DNA of 64,000 nt from Campylobacterales bacterium (GCA_016938175.1 JAFGVE010000005.1:1-64000), one strand, 5' to 3'; shown: positions 34,132-43,268, counted from the first letter of the stretch. Made by a program: numbers and translations. The notes: generated by a model from the letters alone, not told the origin.

Positions 34132-35448
34132 ATGACACACATCCTTGTTATATTCTTCATGATACTTGGACTACTTTTAAGTGGATGCGAAAGTCACAAT
34201 ACTACATCCACTCAATTAAGTGGTGAGCTTGACACTGACTTTGGTATTGGTGGAATAGTGACTGATAACAACGCTTCTGGTGGAAATGGTACTGATAATG
34301 GGGAAAGTATTATCGTTGTAAATAATTCCATTTATGTAGCAGGGTATTCTTCAAATGCCGAAACCTCACCTTCTTGGGATATGGCATTATGGGCTTACAA
34401 CCTTGATGGTTCTCTCAACCAAAACTTTGGTACAAACGGTATTGTTACAGATAATAATGCTTCTGGTGGAAATGGGAATGATATAGCCAATAGTCTTGCT
34501 TTAGCACATTCAAAACTTTATGTTGTAGGATACTCCGACTCCGATGTATCTACATCATTAAACTTAGATATGGCACTATGGTCTTATGACCTCAACGGTT
34601 CTCTTGATGCAAACTTTGGAACCAATGGTATTGTAACGGACAATAATGCTTCTGGTGGCAATCGCAATGATATAGGAAAAAGTATCTTTGTTACCGAAAC
34701 TAAAATCTATGTTGCTGGCTCCTCTACAAACAGTGCATCTAAAACAGACATGACTCTTTGGGCTTATGACCTTCACGGTTCTCTTGATCCAAATTTTGGG
34801 ACAAACGGAATCGTTACAGATAACAATGCCTCTGGCGGGAACGGCAATGACCTAGGATATGCTCTTACCATTGTAAACAATAAAATTTATGTTGCTGGAG
34901 AGTCTCAGGGCGTAAATTTTCGTAATATGACTCTATGGTCTTACAATCTTGATGGTTCTGTAAACACAGATTTTGGTGGGGGCAATGGTGTAGTCACATA
35001 TAACAATGCAAATGGAGATTCTTTTGCAAGGGCTATTGCTATCAAAAATAATAAAATTTATCTTTCAGGTGGCTCTCATAATGGAGTAAATGTTGACCTC
35101 GCTATATGGCGCTTTAACATTGATGGAACCTTAGATACTAACTATGGAGAAGATAATGGAGTTACACTTTTTGACAGTGCTGGTAACGGAGACATAGGAA
35201 ACTCCATTGTTATAGATGATAATGAAAATGCTATTGTTTCTGGGACATATAGTATAACTAGTTCTGTTGTTGTCATGTTTGACAGTAATGGTAAAGTTGC
35301 TTCGGACAACTTTGCGACAAATGGCTTTTACTTAGATACTAATGCTGTTGCCTATGGTTCAACTTTTAATAATGATAAGAGCAAACTCTACGTTACAGGA
35401 CATAAAATACAGACAAATATAGATATGAGTATTTGGAGCTTTAAATAA
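34132..35448 (+). CDS. Delta-60 repeat lipoprotein
   Basis: 438 aa. Signal peptide with lipobox LLLSGC. Then six to seven repeats of about 60 residues of the delta-60 type (FGTNGIVTDNNASGGNGND ... IYVAGYS ... MALWAYNLDGSL), as found in bacterial beta-propeller-like surface proteins. Repeats 1-4 are near identical in protein but differ by synonymous bases. TATAAT lies at 34096. Surface or secreted; function unknown. Confidence 0.8.
   Translation: MTHILVIFFMILGLLLSGCESHNTTSTQLSGELDTDFGIGGIVTDNNASGGNGTDNGESIIVVNNSIYVAGYSSNAETSPSWDMALWAYNLDGSLNQNFGTNGIVTDNNASGGNGNDIANSLALAHSKLYVVGYSDSDVSTSLNLDMALWSYDLNGSLDANFGTNGIVTDNNASGGNRNDIGKSIFVTETKIYVAGSSTNSASKTDMTLWAYDLHGSLDPNFGTNGIVTDNNASGGNGNDLGYALTIVNNKIYVAGESQGVNFRNMTLWSYNLDGSVNTDFGGGNGVVTYNNANGDSFARAIAIKNNKIYLSGGSHNGVNVDLAIWRFNIDGTLDTNYGEDNGVTLFDSAGNGDIGNSIVIDDNENAIVSGTYSITSSVVVMFDSNGKVASDNFATNGFYLDTNAVAYGSTFNNDKSKLYVTGHKIQTNIDMSIWSFK
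34215..35010 (+). repeat. Intragenic repeats in the delta-60 gene
   Basis: Five copies of the GIVTDNNASGGNGND coding unit start near 34250, 34430, 34620, 34800 and 34980 (about 180-base period). The first four are closely similar and the fifth is diverged. Confidence 0.75.
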
Positions 35449-35472
35449 AACCAAAGGTAGCTTTATTTAAAG
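35439..35472. terminator. Bidirectional A/T-rich hairpin between convergent genes
   Basis: CTTTAAATAAA and TTTATTTAAAG, 11-base perfect arms with a 12-base loop. It overlaps the ends of both convergent genes. Confidence 0.5.
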
Positions 35473-36369
35473 TCCTCCTCCCCATCTATATTGATAAACA
35501 AGTCCTGCAGTAGTAAAGTCTGTACCAACTCGTGTGTTAATCCCGCTACTAAAATTCACTTTGATTGAATCGTATCTGCTTAAAGGAAATGCTATAACCC
35601 CTCCATAACGAGAGTTGGCAAGAGCATTTCCTTGTAAAACATCATTAAACTTTGTCTCGCCACCTAAAAAATAATTTGCATCTGCACCTATCCAAATTCC
35701 TTTATCAAAAGTGTATATAAGGTGTGTCTGAGCAGAGTAGACAGGTCTCTGCTCATAACTGTTGCCATTATAATAGTTACTATTTTTAGAGTAAAACTCT
35801 GCGTCAGCAGCAAGCTCAACAATGAGCCTGTTTAATCTCTTTGAAGCTCCCATTCCAAGCTTAGCAGCCCAGACATTTCTTCCTATATTTACCAATTTAG
35901 TCGCATCATACTTGCCTGTGGGCATAGTCAGCTGGAAGCTTCCTCCAAGAATCAACTCCTGTTTATAGGCTGCAAAATTTTTAAGTGCTAAAGCAGGAGC
36001 GCCGTAAAAGTTAAAAGCTATGCGTGACTTTATATCCCCCACTCCGTCTATAGAGCGCTCAACTCTATCTCCATTATATATTGCATTTCCATGTAGATGC
36101 ATATAGGGAATTGCAATATCAATTTTGGCACTTTTTCCAAACAAATCAAAACCTCTGGCATAGGCTAAAAGTGCAACATCAACATCCATATTTGCATCTT
36201 GCAAATCTAGCTGTGTATTTAGCTCTAAACCGCCAAGCGATTTTGTATAACCGACAATTAAAAAGTTTAAATCTTTTGGAACATTAGAGTAGAGTCTTGG
36301 CTCTAAACTTTGAGCCAAAAGTGGAAGTTGTAGCAACACAAAAAGCAAAAATGTCTGTAAAGTTTTCAC
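35467..36369 (-). CDS. Phenol_MetA_deg-like outer-membrane protein
   Basis: 300 aa. Signal peptide to LLAQS, then the MetA-type pattern: SVDG-like block VERSIDGVGDIKSRIAFNFY, GAPAL, GGSFQLTMPTGKYD, LVNIGRNVWAAKLGMG. Predicted outer-membrane beta-barrel, possibly a hydrophobic-compound channel; family function is poorly known. Starts two bases after the disrupted GAF gene stop and so may share its transcript. Confidence 0.75.
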   Translation of the reverse strand: MKTLQTFLLFVLLQLPLLAQSLEPRLYSNVPKDLNFLIVGYTKSLGGLELNTQLDLQDANMDVDVALLAYARGFDLFGKSAKIDIAIPYMHLHGNAIYNGDRVERSIDGVGDIKSRIAFNFYGAPALALKNFAAYKQELILGGSFQLTMPTGKYDATKLVNIGRNVWAAKLGMGASKRLNRLIVELAADAEFYSKNSNYYNGNSYEQRPVYSAQTHLIYTFDKGIWIGADANYFLGGETKFNDVLQGNALANSRYGGVIAFPLSRYDSIKVNFSSGINTRVGTDFTTAGLVYQYRWGGGL

Positions 36370-36371
36370 TC

Positions 36372-36853
36372 TTACGCACTCATAAGTACAAGTTCAAGAC
36401 TTCCGCTTACATAATTTGCAAAGAAAGTAAGTGTCTCCATATCGTCTTGAGTAAAACCGCCTCTCGACTTGTTTAAAAGCTGTATTATTCCCATAACATC
36501 ACGTTTAGAGTTAAAGATAGGAACAGTTATCATGTTACGGGTAGTGTAACCGCTTTTCGTATCTATATTTGGTAAAAAACGCTCATCTTCATAAGGCTCA
36601 TTAACAATTTGCGCTGTCTGTTTTTTATATGTATCACCCACTATACCTGCATCAAGTCCTATAACAATGCGACCTATCCCATCACTGAGTTTTGTCCAGA
36701 GGATTTTCTCTTGCGCATCAACTATAAAATAGAACAACGGTCTGCACCAACCATATTTTTTGCCTCTTTGGCTATTAGCTCTAGTGCATTATCCATGTCA
36801 TTTAGAGCCATAAGCTCCTTTCCAAAAGCTGCTATCTGATTAAACTTACTCAT
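36372..36853 (-). pseudogene. GAF-domain protein with a frameshift
   Basis: Reading from ATG at 36853: MSKFNQIAAFGKELMALNDM, then a short helix and ADRCSIL followed by a stop. The rest (VDAQEKILWTKLSDGIGR ... LNKSRGGFTQDDMETLTFFA) is in another frame from 36737. Adding one T to the TTTT run at 36726-36729 would restore CSIFIVDAQEK, which matches the intact neighbour (CSIFIYDSAQNELW). The intact form would be about 160 aa. Either a real inactivation, slippage-prone phase variation, or a base-calling error in a homopolymer. Confidence 0.75.
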
Positions 36854-37371
36854 CTATGCCATACCCTTTTTTTTCTCTTATCCTCTTCTAAGTAGAGTGT
36901 TGTAAGCTCTAAAAAGCCACTCACATAGTGTGCAAAAAATATCATAAACTTCATATCGTCACTATCAAAACCACTCTCTTTGTTCAGTAGTTCAAGTATG
37001 CCTATAATCTGACGTTTTGAATTAAAGATAGGTGCAGTGATGAGATTGTGCGTTGTGTAACCACTCTCCTTGTCTACGTCCGGTAAGAAATGCTCATTGC
37101 TATATGGATCATTGACGACAAGCGGTTTTTTCTCTTTTAATGTCTGACCTACTATCCCTTTAGTACTGTCAACAATTATTTTTTCAATCCCGTCTGAAAG
37201 TGTTGTCCAAAGCTCATTTTGTGCAGAGTCATATATAAAGATGGAGCATCTATCAGCTTTTATGACCTCTTTTGCATACTCAGAAATCAGAGGTAAACCG
37301 TCAATAAGAGATTTTTGGTTGAGTAGTTTTCGACCAAAGTCTGCAAGCTGTGCATACTTTTGCTCTTTCAT
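36850..37371 (-). CDS. GAF-domain protein
   Basis: 173 aa. MKEQKYAQLADFGRKLLNQK starts a GAF domain with ADRCSIFIYDSAQNELWTT, GIVGQTLKEKKPLVVNDPYS and APIFNSKRQIIGILELLNK. It is like the GAF sensors that bind small ligands, but no output domain is attached. The start is set by GGGAGGAG. Overlaps its frameshifted paralogue by four bases. Confidence 0.8.
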   Translation of the reverse strand: MKEQKYAQLADFGRKLLNQKSLIDGLPLISEYAKEVIKADRCSIFIYDSAQNELWTTLSDGIEKIIVDSTKGIVGQTLKEKKPLVVNDPYSNEHFLPDVDKESGYTTHNLITAPIFNSKRQIIGILELLNKESGFDSDDMKFMIFFAHYVSGFLELTTLYLEEDKRKKRVWHR

Positions 37372-37442
37372 GCAAATATCTCCTCCCATTTAGTTTTAAA
37401 GATTATTATAGTGTAAAATACACGGAAAAAAAAGGAGATATT

Positions 37443-37796
37443 ATGAATAAAATCACAATATGGCACAACCCAAGATGTACAAAATCACGTGAGGGTGTAG
37501 CTATTGTCGAAGAGAGCAAAGTAGAACATGAAATTATAAAATACCTAGATGACAAACCTTCGGTAAAAGAACTCAAAGCCGTTTTAAAAATGCTTGGATT
37601 TAAGAGTGCGAGAGAGTGGATGCGTACAAAAGAGGCTATCTATAAGGAGCTCAACCTCAAAGATGAGACAGATGAAGAGAAACTGTTAGAAGCAATGGCA
37701 GAGCATCCAAAACTTATAGAACGTCCTGTGATTATTAAAGGTGACAAAGCCATCATTGGTCGTCCAAGCTCTATAGTGGCTGATTTTTTAAAATAA
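37443..37796 (+). CDS. ArsC/YfgD-family reductase
   Basis: 117 aa, thioredoxin fold. IWHNPRCTKSREGVAIVEES has the catalytic Cys in NPRCTKS; ERPVIIKGDKAIIGRPS is the family end. Resembles glutaredoxin-type arsenate reductases and YfgD. No ars operon is adjacent, so a general redox function is equally likely. Strong AAGGAGATATT before ATG; the longer upstream frame is not coding. Confidence 0.88.
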   Translation: MNKITIWHNPRCTKSREGVAIVEESKVEHEIIKYLDDKPSVKELKAVLKMLGFKSAREWMRTKEAIYKELNLKDETDEEKLLEAMAEHPKLIERPVIIKGDKAIIGRPSSIVADFLK

Positions 37797-37809
37797 GAAG
37801 ACCTTTACT

Positions 37810-38958
37810 ATGAAAAACTTTACCTATAAAAATCCAACGCAAATTGTATTTGGAAAAGATACACACCAAAGTATTGGAAAACACATTGCCGACTCTAAAA
37901 TTAAAAAAGTACTTCTTACATATGGAAGTGAACGTATAAAAGAAGATGGTTTATTTGACATAGTCATAAAAAGTTTAGAAGAGCACAATATCGCGTATGT
38001 AGAATTAGGTGGCATTGTGAGTAATCCTGTACTCTCTAAAGTGTATGAAGGAGTAAATTCGGCTAAAGACAATAGTGTAGACGCGATACTCAGTGTAGGC
38101 GGCGGTTCCGTACTCGATAGTGCAAAAGCTATTGCAGCAGGAGCTCTATACAGTGGTGATGTGTGGGACTTTTTTATCGGTGAGAAGGTCATTGAAGATG
38201 CTCTGCCAATTTTTGACATTATCACTCTTGCTGCTACCGGAAGTGAGATGAATACTTTTGCAGTAATAACAAAAGAAGAGACAAACCAGAAGTTTTCCAT
38301 TGCCTCGCCTCATGTTTATCCAAGAGTCTCTATTATTAACCCAGAACTCCAAAAGTCAGTTTCACAAGAGTACTTAGTCTATTCAGCCGCTGATATTATC
38401 GCACACTCCATTGAGGGGTATTTTACAGCCACGTATCATCCTGATATTGTTGCAAAATATGTAGAAGCAAATATAAGCACTGTTATAGCTACAACCGAAA
38501 AACTTATAGAAGACAAAAATGATTATGATGCACGTGCTGAGTTTGCATGGGCTGCGACACAAGCGCTAAATGGTACAACGTATCTCGGAGTTCAAGGGGC
38601 TAGTTTTCCTAACCACATGATAGAACACTCCTTATCTGCACTTTTTAACGTGGCTCATGGGGCAGGACTTTCAGTAGTCATACCTGCCTGGATGAAATGG
38701 TACTACCAACAAAATGAAAAGCAATTTGAAAGATTTGCACAAAATATTTTTGGCAAAAAAACAGCCCTAGAAGGCATTGAAGCTTTAGAGTCGTGGTTCA
38801 ATAAAATAGGTACACCAACACGTCTCTCTCAGTTTGACATTCATGAATCGTCTATAAATAATATAGTGGAAAATGCATACACAAATGCGCAGTTTTTTGG
38901 CTTATCAAAAATTTATACCAAAGAGGTACTCACAGAAATTTTACACCTAGCTCTCTAA
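37810..38958 (+). CDS. Iron-containing alcohol dehydrogenase
   Basis: 382 aa, group III ADH (YqhD/butanol dehydrogenase type). Nucleotide loop SVGGGSVLDSAKAIAAG, ATGSEMN, metal ligands Asp and His in SAADIIAHSIEGYF, His in PNHMIEHSLSALF and His in NVAHGAGLSVVIPAWMKWYY. NAD(P)H-dependent aldehyde reduction is likely. Starts 13 bases after the ArsC-like gene; possibly co-transcribed. GAAGACC-type ribosome site. Confidence 0.93.
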   Translation: MKNFTYKNPTQIVFGKDTHQSIGKHIADSKIKKVLLTYGSERIKEDGLFDIVIKSLEEHNIAYVELGGIVSNPVLSKVYEGVNSAKDNSVDAILSVGGGSVLDSAKAIAAGALYSGDVWDFFIGEKVIEDALPIFDIITLAATGSEMNTFAVITKEETNQKFSIASPHVYPRVSIINPELQKSVSQEYLVYSAADIIAHSIEGYFTATYHPDIVAKYVEANISTVIATTEKLIEDKNDYDARAEFAWAATQALNGTTYLGVQGASFPNHMIEHSLSALFNVAHGAGLSVVIPAWMKWYYQQNEKQFERFAQNIFGKKTALEGIEALESWFNKIGTPTRLSQFDIHESSINNIVENAYTNAQFFGLSKIYTKEVLTEILHLAL

Positions 38959-38982
38959 AAAGTGTTCTAAAAGCACTTTTTA
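38957..38982. terminator. Terminator between convergent genes
   Basis: AAAAGTG and CACTTTT pair around ttctaaaag; flanking A and T runs suit both directions. Confidence 0.6.
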
Positions 38983-39750
38983 GTCGCTACGTTTGGAAAT
39001 CCAACTGAGCATACTTAAAGAACCGTGTTCTATCTTTTCATAAAAAAACTCCGCTTCTTCATCCTCAAAAAGTGCTCCTGCACTGTAAAGCAGAGGTATA
39101 AAATGTTCTATACTTGGGTGTGCTTTTGAGGTATAGGGATGTTGTCGTATATTTATTAAAGCATCAAAACGCTTCTCCTGAAGTGCTACGTGAACAAAGT
39201 CATGAAACTCTTGTGCCCATGCTACGATGCTTCCCTCTCTATCCCAATTAATACTTAAGAGACTATGTGTTACATTGCCGCTTCCAATTATCATCACACC
39301 CTCTTGGCGTAAAACTCTTAATTTTTTTCCTAACTCAAAATGCTCTTGCATTGTTAGTGAACTTCCAATGGCAAACTGCATTACTGGAACGTCTGCATCT
39401 TTAAAAAGATACTTCAGCACACTCCATGTTCCATGATCAAGAGCTCTATCACGCACCTTTATTCCTACAAAAAGTCCTTGTAAACGCTCATACAAAAAAT
39501 TCGCATTCGGAGCAGGATACTCTACTTCGTATAGTGGGTCTGGAAACCCATACATATCATACATAAGTGCATCATCGCTCTCATGAAGACTTACTTCACA
39601 ACTACTACTTAACCAGTGCGCAGAGATAACCAAAATCGCTTTTGGTTTTTCTAGTCTCTGTGATAACTGAGTTAAACTCCGTGTAAATGGAGTATCTTCG
39701 ATCGCATTCATAGGATTGCCATGCCCAATAAAAACAACAGGTGCTGGCAT
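38980..39750 (-). CDS. ygiD: YgiD/LigB-type extradiol dioxygenase
   Basis: 256 aa. MPAPVVFIGHGNPMNAIED is the family start with the His metal ligand; ISAHWLSSS, YPAPN, LDHGTWSVL and IGSGNVTHSL are further ligand and family blocks. Related to 4,5-DOPA extradiol dioxygenase. The frame could open six codons earlier (MMREES), but the family start favours 39750. Follows yceI by a few bases and so falls under its MarR-type operator. Confidence 0.88.
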   Translation of the reverse strand: MPAPVVFIGHGNPMNAIEDTPFTRSLTQLSQRLEKPKAILVISAHWLSSSCEVSLHESDDALMYDMYGFPDPLYEVEYPAPNANFLYERLQGLFVGIKVRDRALDHGTWSVLKYLFKDADVPVMQFAIGSSLTMQEHFELGKKLRVLRQEGVMIIGSGNVTHSLLSINWDREGSIVAWAQEFHDFVHVALQEKRFDALINIRQHPYTSKAHPSIEHFIPLLYSAGALFEDEEAEFFYEKIEHGSLSMLSWISKRSD

Positions 39751-39770
39751 AGACTCTTCCCTCATCATAG

Positions 39771-40343
39771 TTACTTTTTTTGTAAAATTCCCTCTAACTC
39801 TATAGAAATTTTCACTTTATCTCCGACCATAACACCACCGCTTTCTATAAGTTGATTCCATGTAAGTCCAAAATCAGCTCTGTTTATAGTTGTATACAAA
39901 GAGAGTCCTCTTCTTATATTACCCCAAGGATCTTTTACAGCTGCTCCACTACTCTCAAGTTCCATTTTTACCTCTTTTGTAACACCGTGAATAGTTAAAT
40001 TAGCAACAACAGTATCTCCTGTAACTTTTACAAGTGAGAGTTGCATATTCGGATATTTTGCAGCATCAAAAAAATCAGCACTCTTAAGATGTCCATCACG
40101 TTTTGCATTTTGCGTGTCAATTGAATTTACATCAACCACACCCTCTAGGGCTGTTAAAAGATTTTTCTCCTCATCATAGGCAAAGCTACCTTCAAACTTT
40201 GTAAACTGTCCTTTTACATTGGAAATCATTAAGTGTTTTACTTTAAACTCTAAATGTGAGTGGTCAACATCAACACCATAAGTGCCACCAAAGAGCATAC
40301 TAGAACCAAGCAGTAAAGCTGCTATACTTGTTGTATATTTCAT
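39771..40343 (-). CDS. yceI: YceI-family protein
   Basis: 190 aa with a signal peptide (LLLGSSMLFGGTYG). Lipocalin-like YceI fold: GVDVDHSHLEFKVKHLMISN, FAYDEEKN, DTQNAKRDGHLKSADFFD, ANLTIHGVTKEV and INRADFGLTWN. Periplasmic, binds isoprenoid lipids (known for the family). Starts just below a palindromic TTACTAATTAGTAA operator; yceI-ygiD is probably one operon. Confidence 0.93.
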   Translation of the reverse strand: MKYTTSIAALLLGSSMLFGGTYGVDVDHSHLEFKVKHLMISNVKGQFTKFEGSFAYDEEKNLLTALEGVVDVNSIDTQNAKRDGHLKSADFFDAAKYPNMQLSLVKVTGDTVVANLTIHGVTKEVKMELESSGAAVKDPWGNIRRGLSLYTTINRADFGLTWNQLIESGGVMVGDKVKISIELEGILQKK

Positions 40344-40358
40344 TTTATATCCTTTATG

Positions 40359-40372
40359 TTACTAATTAGTAA
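40359..40372. promoter_or_regulatory. Palindromic operator upstream of yceI
   Basis: TTACTAATTAGTAA, perfect 14-base palindrome, just upstream of the yceI ribosome site. The same sequence occurs before the MarR gene. Confidence 0.75.
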
Positions 40373-40390
40373 TATTAACTCAAAAAAAAG

Positions 40391-40843
40391 CTACTGCGAT
40401 TTATGCAACTTTCGCAAGAGTTTAAAGAGAGTCTCCACCTCTTCATCATCAAGTGCAGAAAAATACTCTGCAAAATTTGTCGCATGAGTAGGAAACAACT
40501 TTTCTATTATCTCTTTACCACTTTGTGTAATGGATAAAATAGAAGAACGTTTGTCTTTCGGGTCGGAAATAGCGTTTATAAGACCATCACGTTTTAAGTT
40601 TTTTACCACAACGGTTACATTGCCCGGAGTACCCATAGTTAGTTTTGTTATGGCACCCACGCTCAAATCTCCCCTATGGTATAAAACTTCTAAAACCTGA
40701 AACTGGTTTATAGTTAGATTAAACGAATTTATATAGACCAACTCTTTAGAGCGAATTTTATTAAAAGCTCTAAGAAGTTGTATCCATGTTTGCATGACTC
40801 TGTCATTTCTAGAACCATAGCTTTTAATGTTATCTATTTTCAT
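40391..40843 (-). CDS. MarR-family transcriptional regulator
   Basis: 150 aa. Helical N-terminus, then a winged helix: FNLTINQFQVLEVLYHRGDL, SVGAITKLTMGTPGNVTVVV, KNLKRDGLINAISDPKDKRS and SILSITQSGKEIIEKLFP. AAGGAAGT precedes the start. Its likely operator lies 25 bases upstream, and a second identical site controls yceI-ygiD, so it probably represses both itself and that operon. Ligand unknown. Confidence 0.92.
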   Translation of the reverse strand: MKIDNIKSYGSRNDRVMQTWIQLLRAFNKIRSKELVYINSFNLTINQFQVLEVLYHRGDLSVGAITKLTMGTPGNVTVVVKNLKRDGLINAISDPKDKRSSILSITQSGKEIIEKLFPTHATNFAEYFSALDDEEVETLFKLLRKLHKSQ

Positions 40844-40867
40844 TTTCTACTTCCTTGAAAACAATTA

Positions 40868-40885
40868 TATTACTAATTAGTAATA
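40868..40885. promoter_or_regulatory. Palindromic operator upstream of the MarR gene
   Basis: TATTACTAATTAGTAATA, perfect 18-base palindrome holding the same TTACTAATTAGTAA core as the yceI site. Autoregulatory position. Confidence 0.78.
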
Positions 40886-40914
40886 ATTACAAGAAAAAAA
40901 AGAAATTTTTTCTC

Positions 40915-41352
40915 TTATAGAGCTAATTGCTCTATTGTAACGCCATTATCCTCGATAAATTTCGAGATAACTTCTGAGTGCGTATGCTCATATGCTTTAT
41001 CATAAACTATACGTTTAATCCCACTGGCGATGACATTCTTGCTACACTCACTACACGGTTCTAGTGTTACATATATAGTAGCACCTTCGATTGATATACC
41101 TTTTCGTGCCGCCCAGATAATTGCATTCATTTCTGCATGAATTTCGTATGTTTTACTCCACTCATGATGCTCTTTTGTATACTCACCATCCCAATGTTCA
41201 GAACAGTTTACATACCCTGCAGGAGTTCCATTATAGCCCGTGCTAAGAATTCTTCCATCTTTTACAATGACCGCACCAACTTGCTTTGAAACACATTTTG
41301 AAGCACTCGCTATCTCATGTGCTATCTTTAAGAAGTTAATGTCGCTAAGCAT
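40915..41352 (-). CDS. dCMP deaminase family protein
   Basis: 145 aa. Zinc motifs HAEMNAI (His plus catalytic Glu) and EPCSECSKNV (two Cys), SKQVGAVIVKDGRILSTGYN at the start. Converts dCMP to dUMP for thymidylate synthesis; a ComEB-type relative is possible. One base separates it from the upstream chaperone gene. Confidence 0.92.
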   Translation of the reverse strand: MLSDINFLKIAHEIASASKCVSKQVGAVIVKDGRILSTGYNGTPAGYVNCSEHWDGEYTKEHHEWSKTYEIHAEMNAIIWAARKGISIEGATIYVTLEPCSECSKNVIASGIKRIVYDKAYEHTHSEVISKFIEDNGVTIEQLAL

Positions 41353-41353
41353 A

Positions 41354-42190
41354 CTACTCTACCGTTCTTATAACGTTAATATCTGCATTGTGACGTAGTC
41401 TTGCGAAGTAGTCACTCAAAACAAGTTCACGCTTATCTGCCATGATAGAATTAACAATCTCATTTTTGACACTCTCTAAACCACCCTCTTTTGCAGACTG
41501 TACTTCTTTTACATAAAAGCTCATAAAACCGCCTTTTCCATTTGGAATAACTGGTGTAAAAGAGTTCTGCGGTGTTTTTTCAAGCAGGGATGCTAACTCT
41601 GGGGAGATTCTCTCATACGGTAAAACCTGCTCATTTGTAGCAATTTCAGGAGAGTAAAACATAGGATTATCCACTTTTTCTTGTAAAAGAGACTGACTGT
41701 TTGCATCGTAAATAATAACTGTAAAAGAGGCTGGGTGTTTATAGTTGTCTTTATGGAGTTCATAATACTCCTCTATTTCACTTTGACTTGGCTCAGAAAG
41801 AGAAGAGTATGCAATAGCAGAGTAGAGTTTTTGTGAGAGAAGCTTCTCTTTTATTTTCTCTTTGAGCTCAGTAGAGCTAAGACCATTGGCTTCACGAACA
41901 GCATCGTAAAAATCACTCACGCTCATGTTGTTTCTACTAGCCATCTGCTTAATGTCATCATACACTTCAGTAGAACTTACTGTTATTTTTCTCTCTTCAA
42001 TCTCTAAAGCTTCTAGTTGCTGGCGTATGAGTTTGTCAGATGCTGCTTGAGCATCAACATGAGAGAGTTGCATCTCTTTTTCTATGTCATACATAGTTAT
42101 CGCCTTATCTTTAACGACTATAGCCACACCATCGTAAACGTTAGCACTTAAAGAGATACTAAAAAGGGTTATAAAAAGTAGTTTATACAT
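41354..42190 (-). CDS. SurA/PEB4-like periplasmic chaperone
   Basis: 278 aa with a signal peptide (LLFITLFSISLSANVYD). SurA-type N-terminal helices (GVAIVVKDKAITMYDIEKEM, LIRQQLEALEIEERKI) and a degenerate PPIase-like part. Helps fold outer-membrane proteins. The parvulin centre is poorly conserved, so chaperone rather than isomerase activity is likely. Confidence 0.8.
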   Translation of the reverse strand: MYKLLFITLFSISLSANVYDGVAIVVKDKAITMYDIEKEMQLSHVDAQAASDKLIRQQLEALEIEERKITVSSTEVYDDIKQMASRNNMSVSDFYDAVREANGLSSTELKEKIKEKLLSQKLYSAIAYSSLSEPSQSEIEEYYELHKDNYKHPASFTVIIYDANSQSLLQEKVDNPMFYSPEIATNEQVLPYERISPELASLLEKTPQNSFTPVIPNGKGGFMSFYVKEVQSAKEGGLESVKNEIVNSIMADKRELVLSDYFARLRHNADINVIRTVE

Positions 42191-42254
42191 ATGTTATTTC
42201 ACTCTATTAATAGTTTAGTTTTGTATTTTACCCTTATTTAGCAAAGGGAAAAAT

Positions 42255-43268
42255 TTAAAAGTGGTACTTAAACCCTATGTTAAAATCTTGTTGCGAACTG
42301 TGGTCTATCTCTGTGCTTTGTGTTCCAGACACTACAAGCGTGTTGAAATCCATCATCATATATCTATAGTACCCGTAAAGACTTAAAGGTCCATACAGCT
42401 CCACATCCGTTCCAACTTGAAATCCACCAGTTACTGAGTAAACACTTGAAGGTGCACTTCCACCGCTCACAGGACTAGTCTCCCAGTTAAGTTTTGCAGC
42501 TCCTACAAGAACACCGGCGTAAACATTGGCAGTACCTATCTTTTCAAGCTGATAATTCAAAGAAGCAAAACCTGCATCAAAAAAGGAGTGACGTAAATCT
42601 GTTCTTTGGTAATTAAGTGTTGCAAAAACGTGCTCGTTTACATAGTAACCAAACTCTAAACCATAGTTAGGTCCATAACTTCTCATAGCAATATCTAAAG
42701 GTAAATCACCTTTTGTACCCAAATCAAATTTACTTGCTCCAAAAGAGACCCCTATAAACATATTTTGCTCTCTACTTTCAACTTGTCTCTGAGTGGATTG
42801 AGAAACTACATCTTCTTCTCTTATCGCTACACTGTTTTTACTTTCAACAGAGTGTGTAACAACACTAGAACCTGCTGTTGTCGTTACAGTGACAGTTGCC
42901 ACTTTTTTCTCTGCTTTCTCTGCTACTTCCTCTTTAGGCTTTGGAGTAGCATCATTTGTTAGTGGTGTCGCATACACCTTGTTGTTTTTTACTTCAATCT
43001 TTGTTACATACGCATCATATGAGATATTCTCTTGAATCTCTTTTAGTGCCATTTTTGCATCATACTGTGTTTTAAAAGGACCTGCATACACTCTATAAAA
43101 TTCATTATGTTGTGCAACATAACTTCTATAACCCAACTCTCCTAGCTCATACTCAAGAGTAAAAAGGGCATCTGAACGTGTGACGGAAGCAACTTTAACG
43201 TAGAGTGATTCAGCATACAGGGCTGTAAAGAGTGAGAAAAATATAAAAAGAAATAGTAATTTTTTCAA
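42255..43268 (-). CDS. SPOR-like domain fused to an outer-membrane beta-barrel
   Basis: 337 aa. Signal peptide (KKLLFLFIFFSLFTALYA), a SPOR-like domain at about 20-95 (YVKVASVTRSDALFTLEYEL, FYRVYAGPFKTQYDAKMALK), a Lys/Glu/Val-rich linker, then an eight-stranded-type barrel ending IGFKYHF with the terminal Phe needed for BAM insertion. SPOR domains bind denuded glycan, so it may anchor the outer membrane to murein. Confidence 0.75.
   Translation of the reverse strand: MKKLLFLFIFFSLFTALYAESLYVKVASVTRSDALFTLEYELGELGYRSYVAQHNEFYRVYAGPFKTQYDAKMALKEIQENISYDAYVTKIEVKNNKVYATPLTNDATPKPKEEVAEKAEKKVATVTVTTTAGSSVVTHSVESKNSVAIREEDVVSQSTQRQVESREQNMFIGVSFGASKFDLGTKGDLPLDIAMRSYGPNYGLEFGYYVNEHVFATLNYQRTDLRHSFFDAGFASLNYQLEKIGTANVYAGVLVGAAKLNWETSPVSGGSAPSSVYSVTGGFQVGTDVELYGPLSLYGYYRYMMMDFNTLVVSGTQSTEIDHSSQQDFNIGFKYHF

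Noticed and set aside
37824..38300. Long open frame (158 codons) antisense to the alcohol dehydrogenase
   Set aside because: It lies wholly inside a well-supported gene and shows no family features; a codon-usage shadow.
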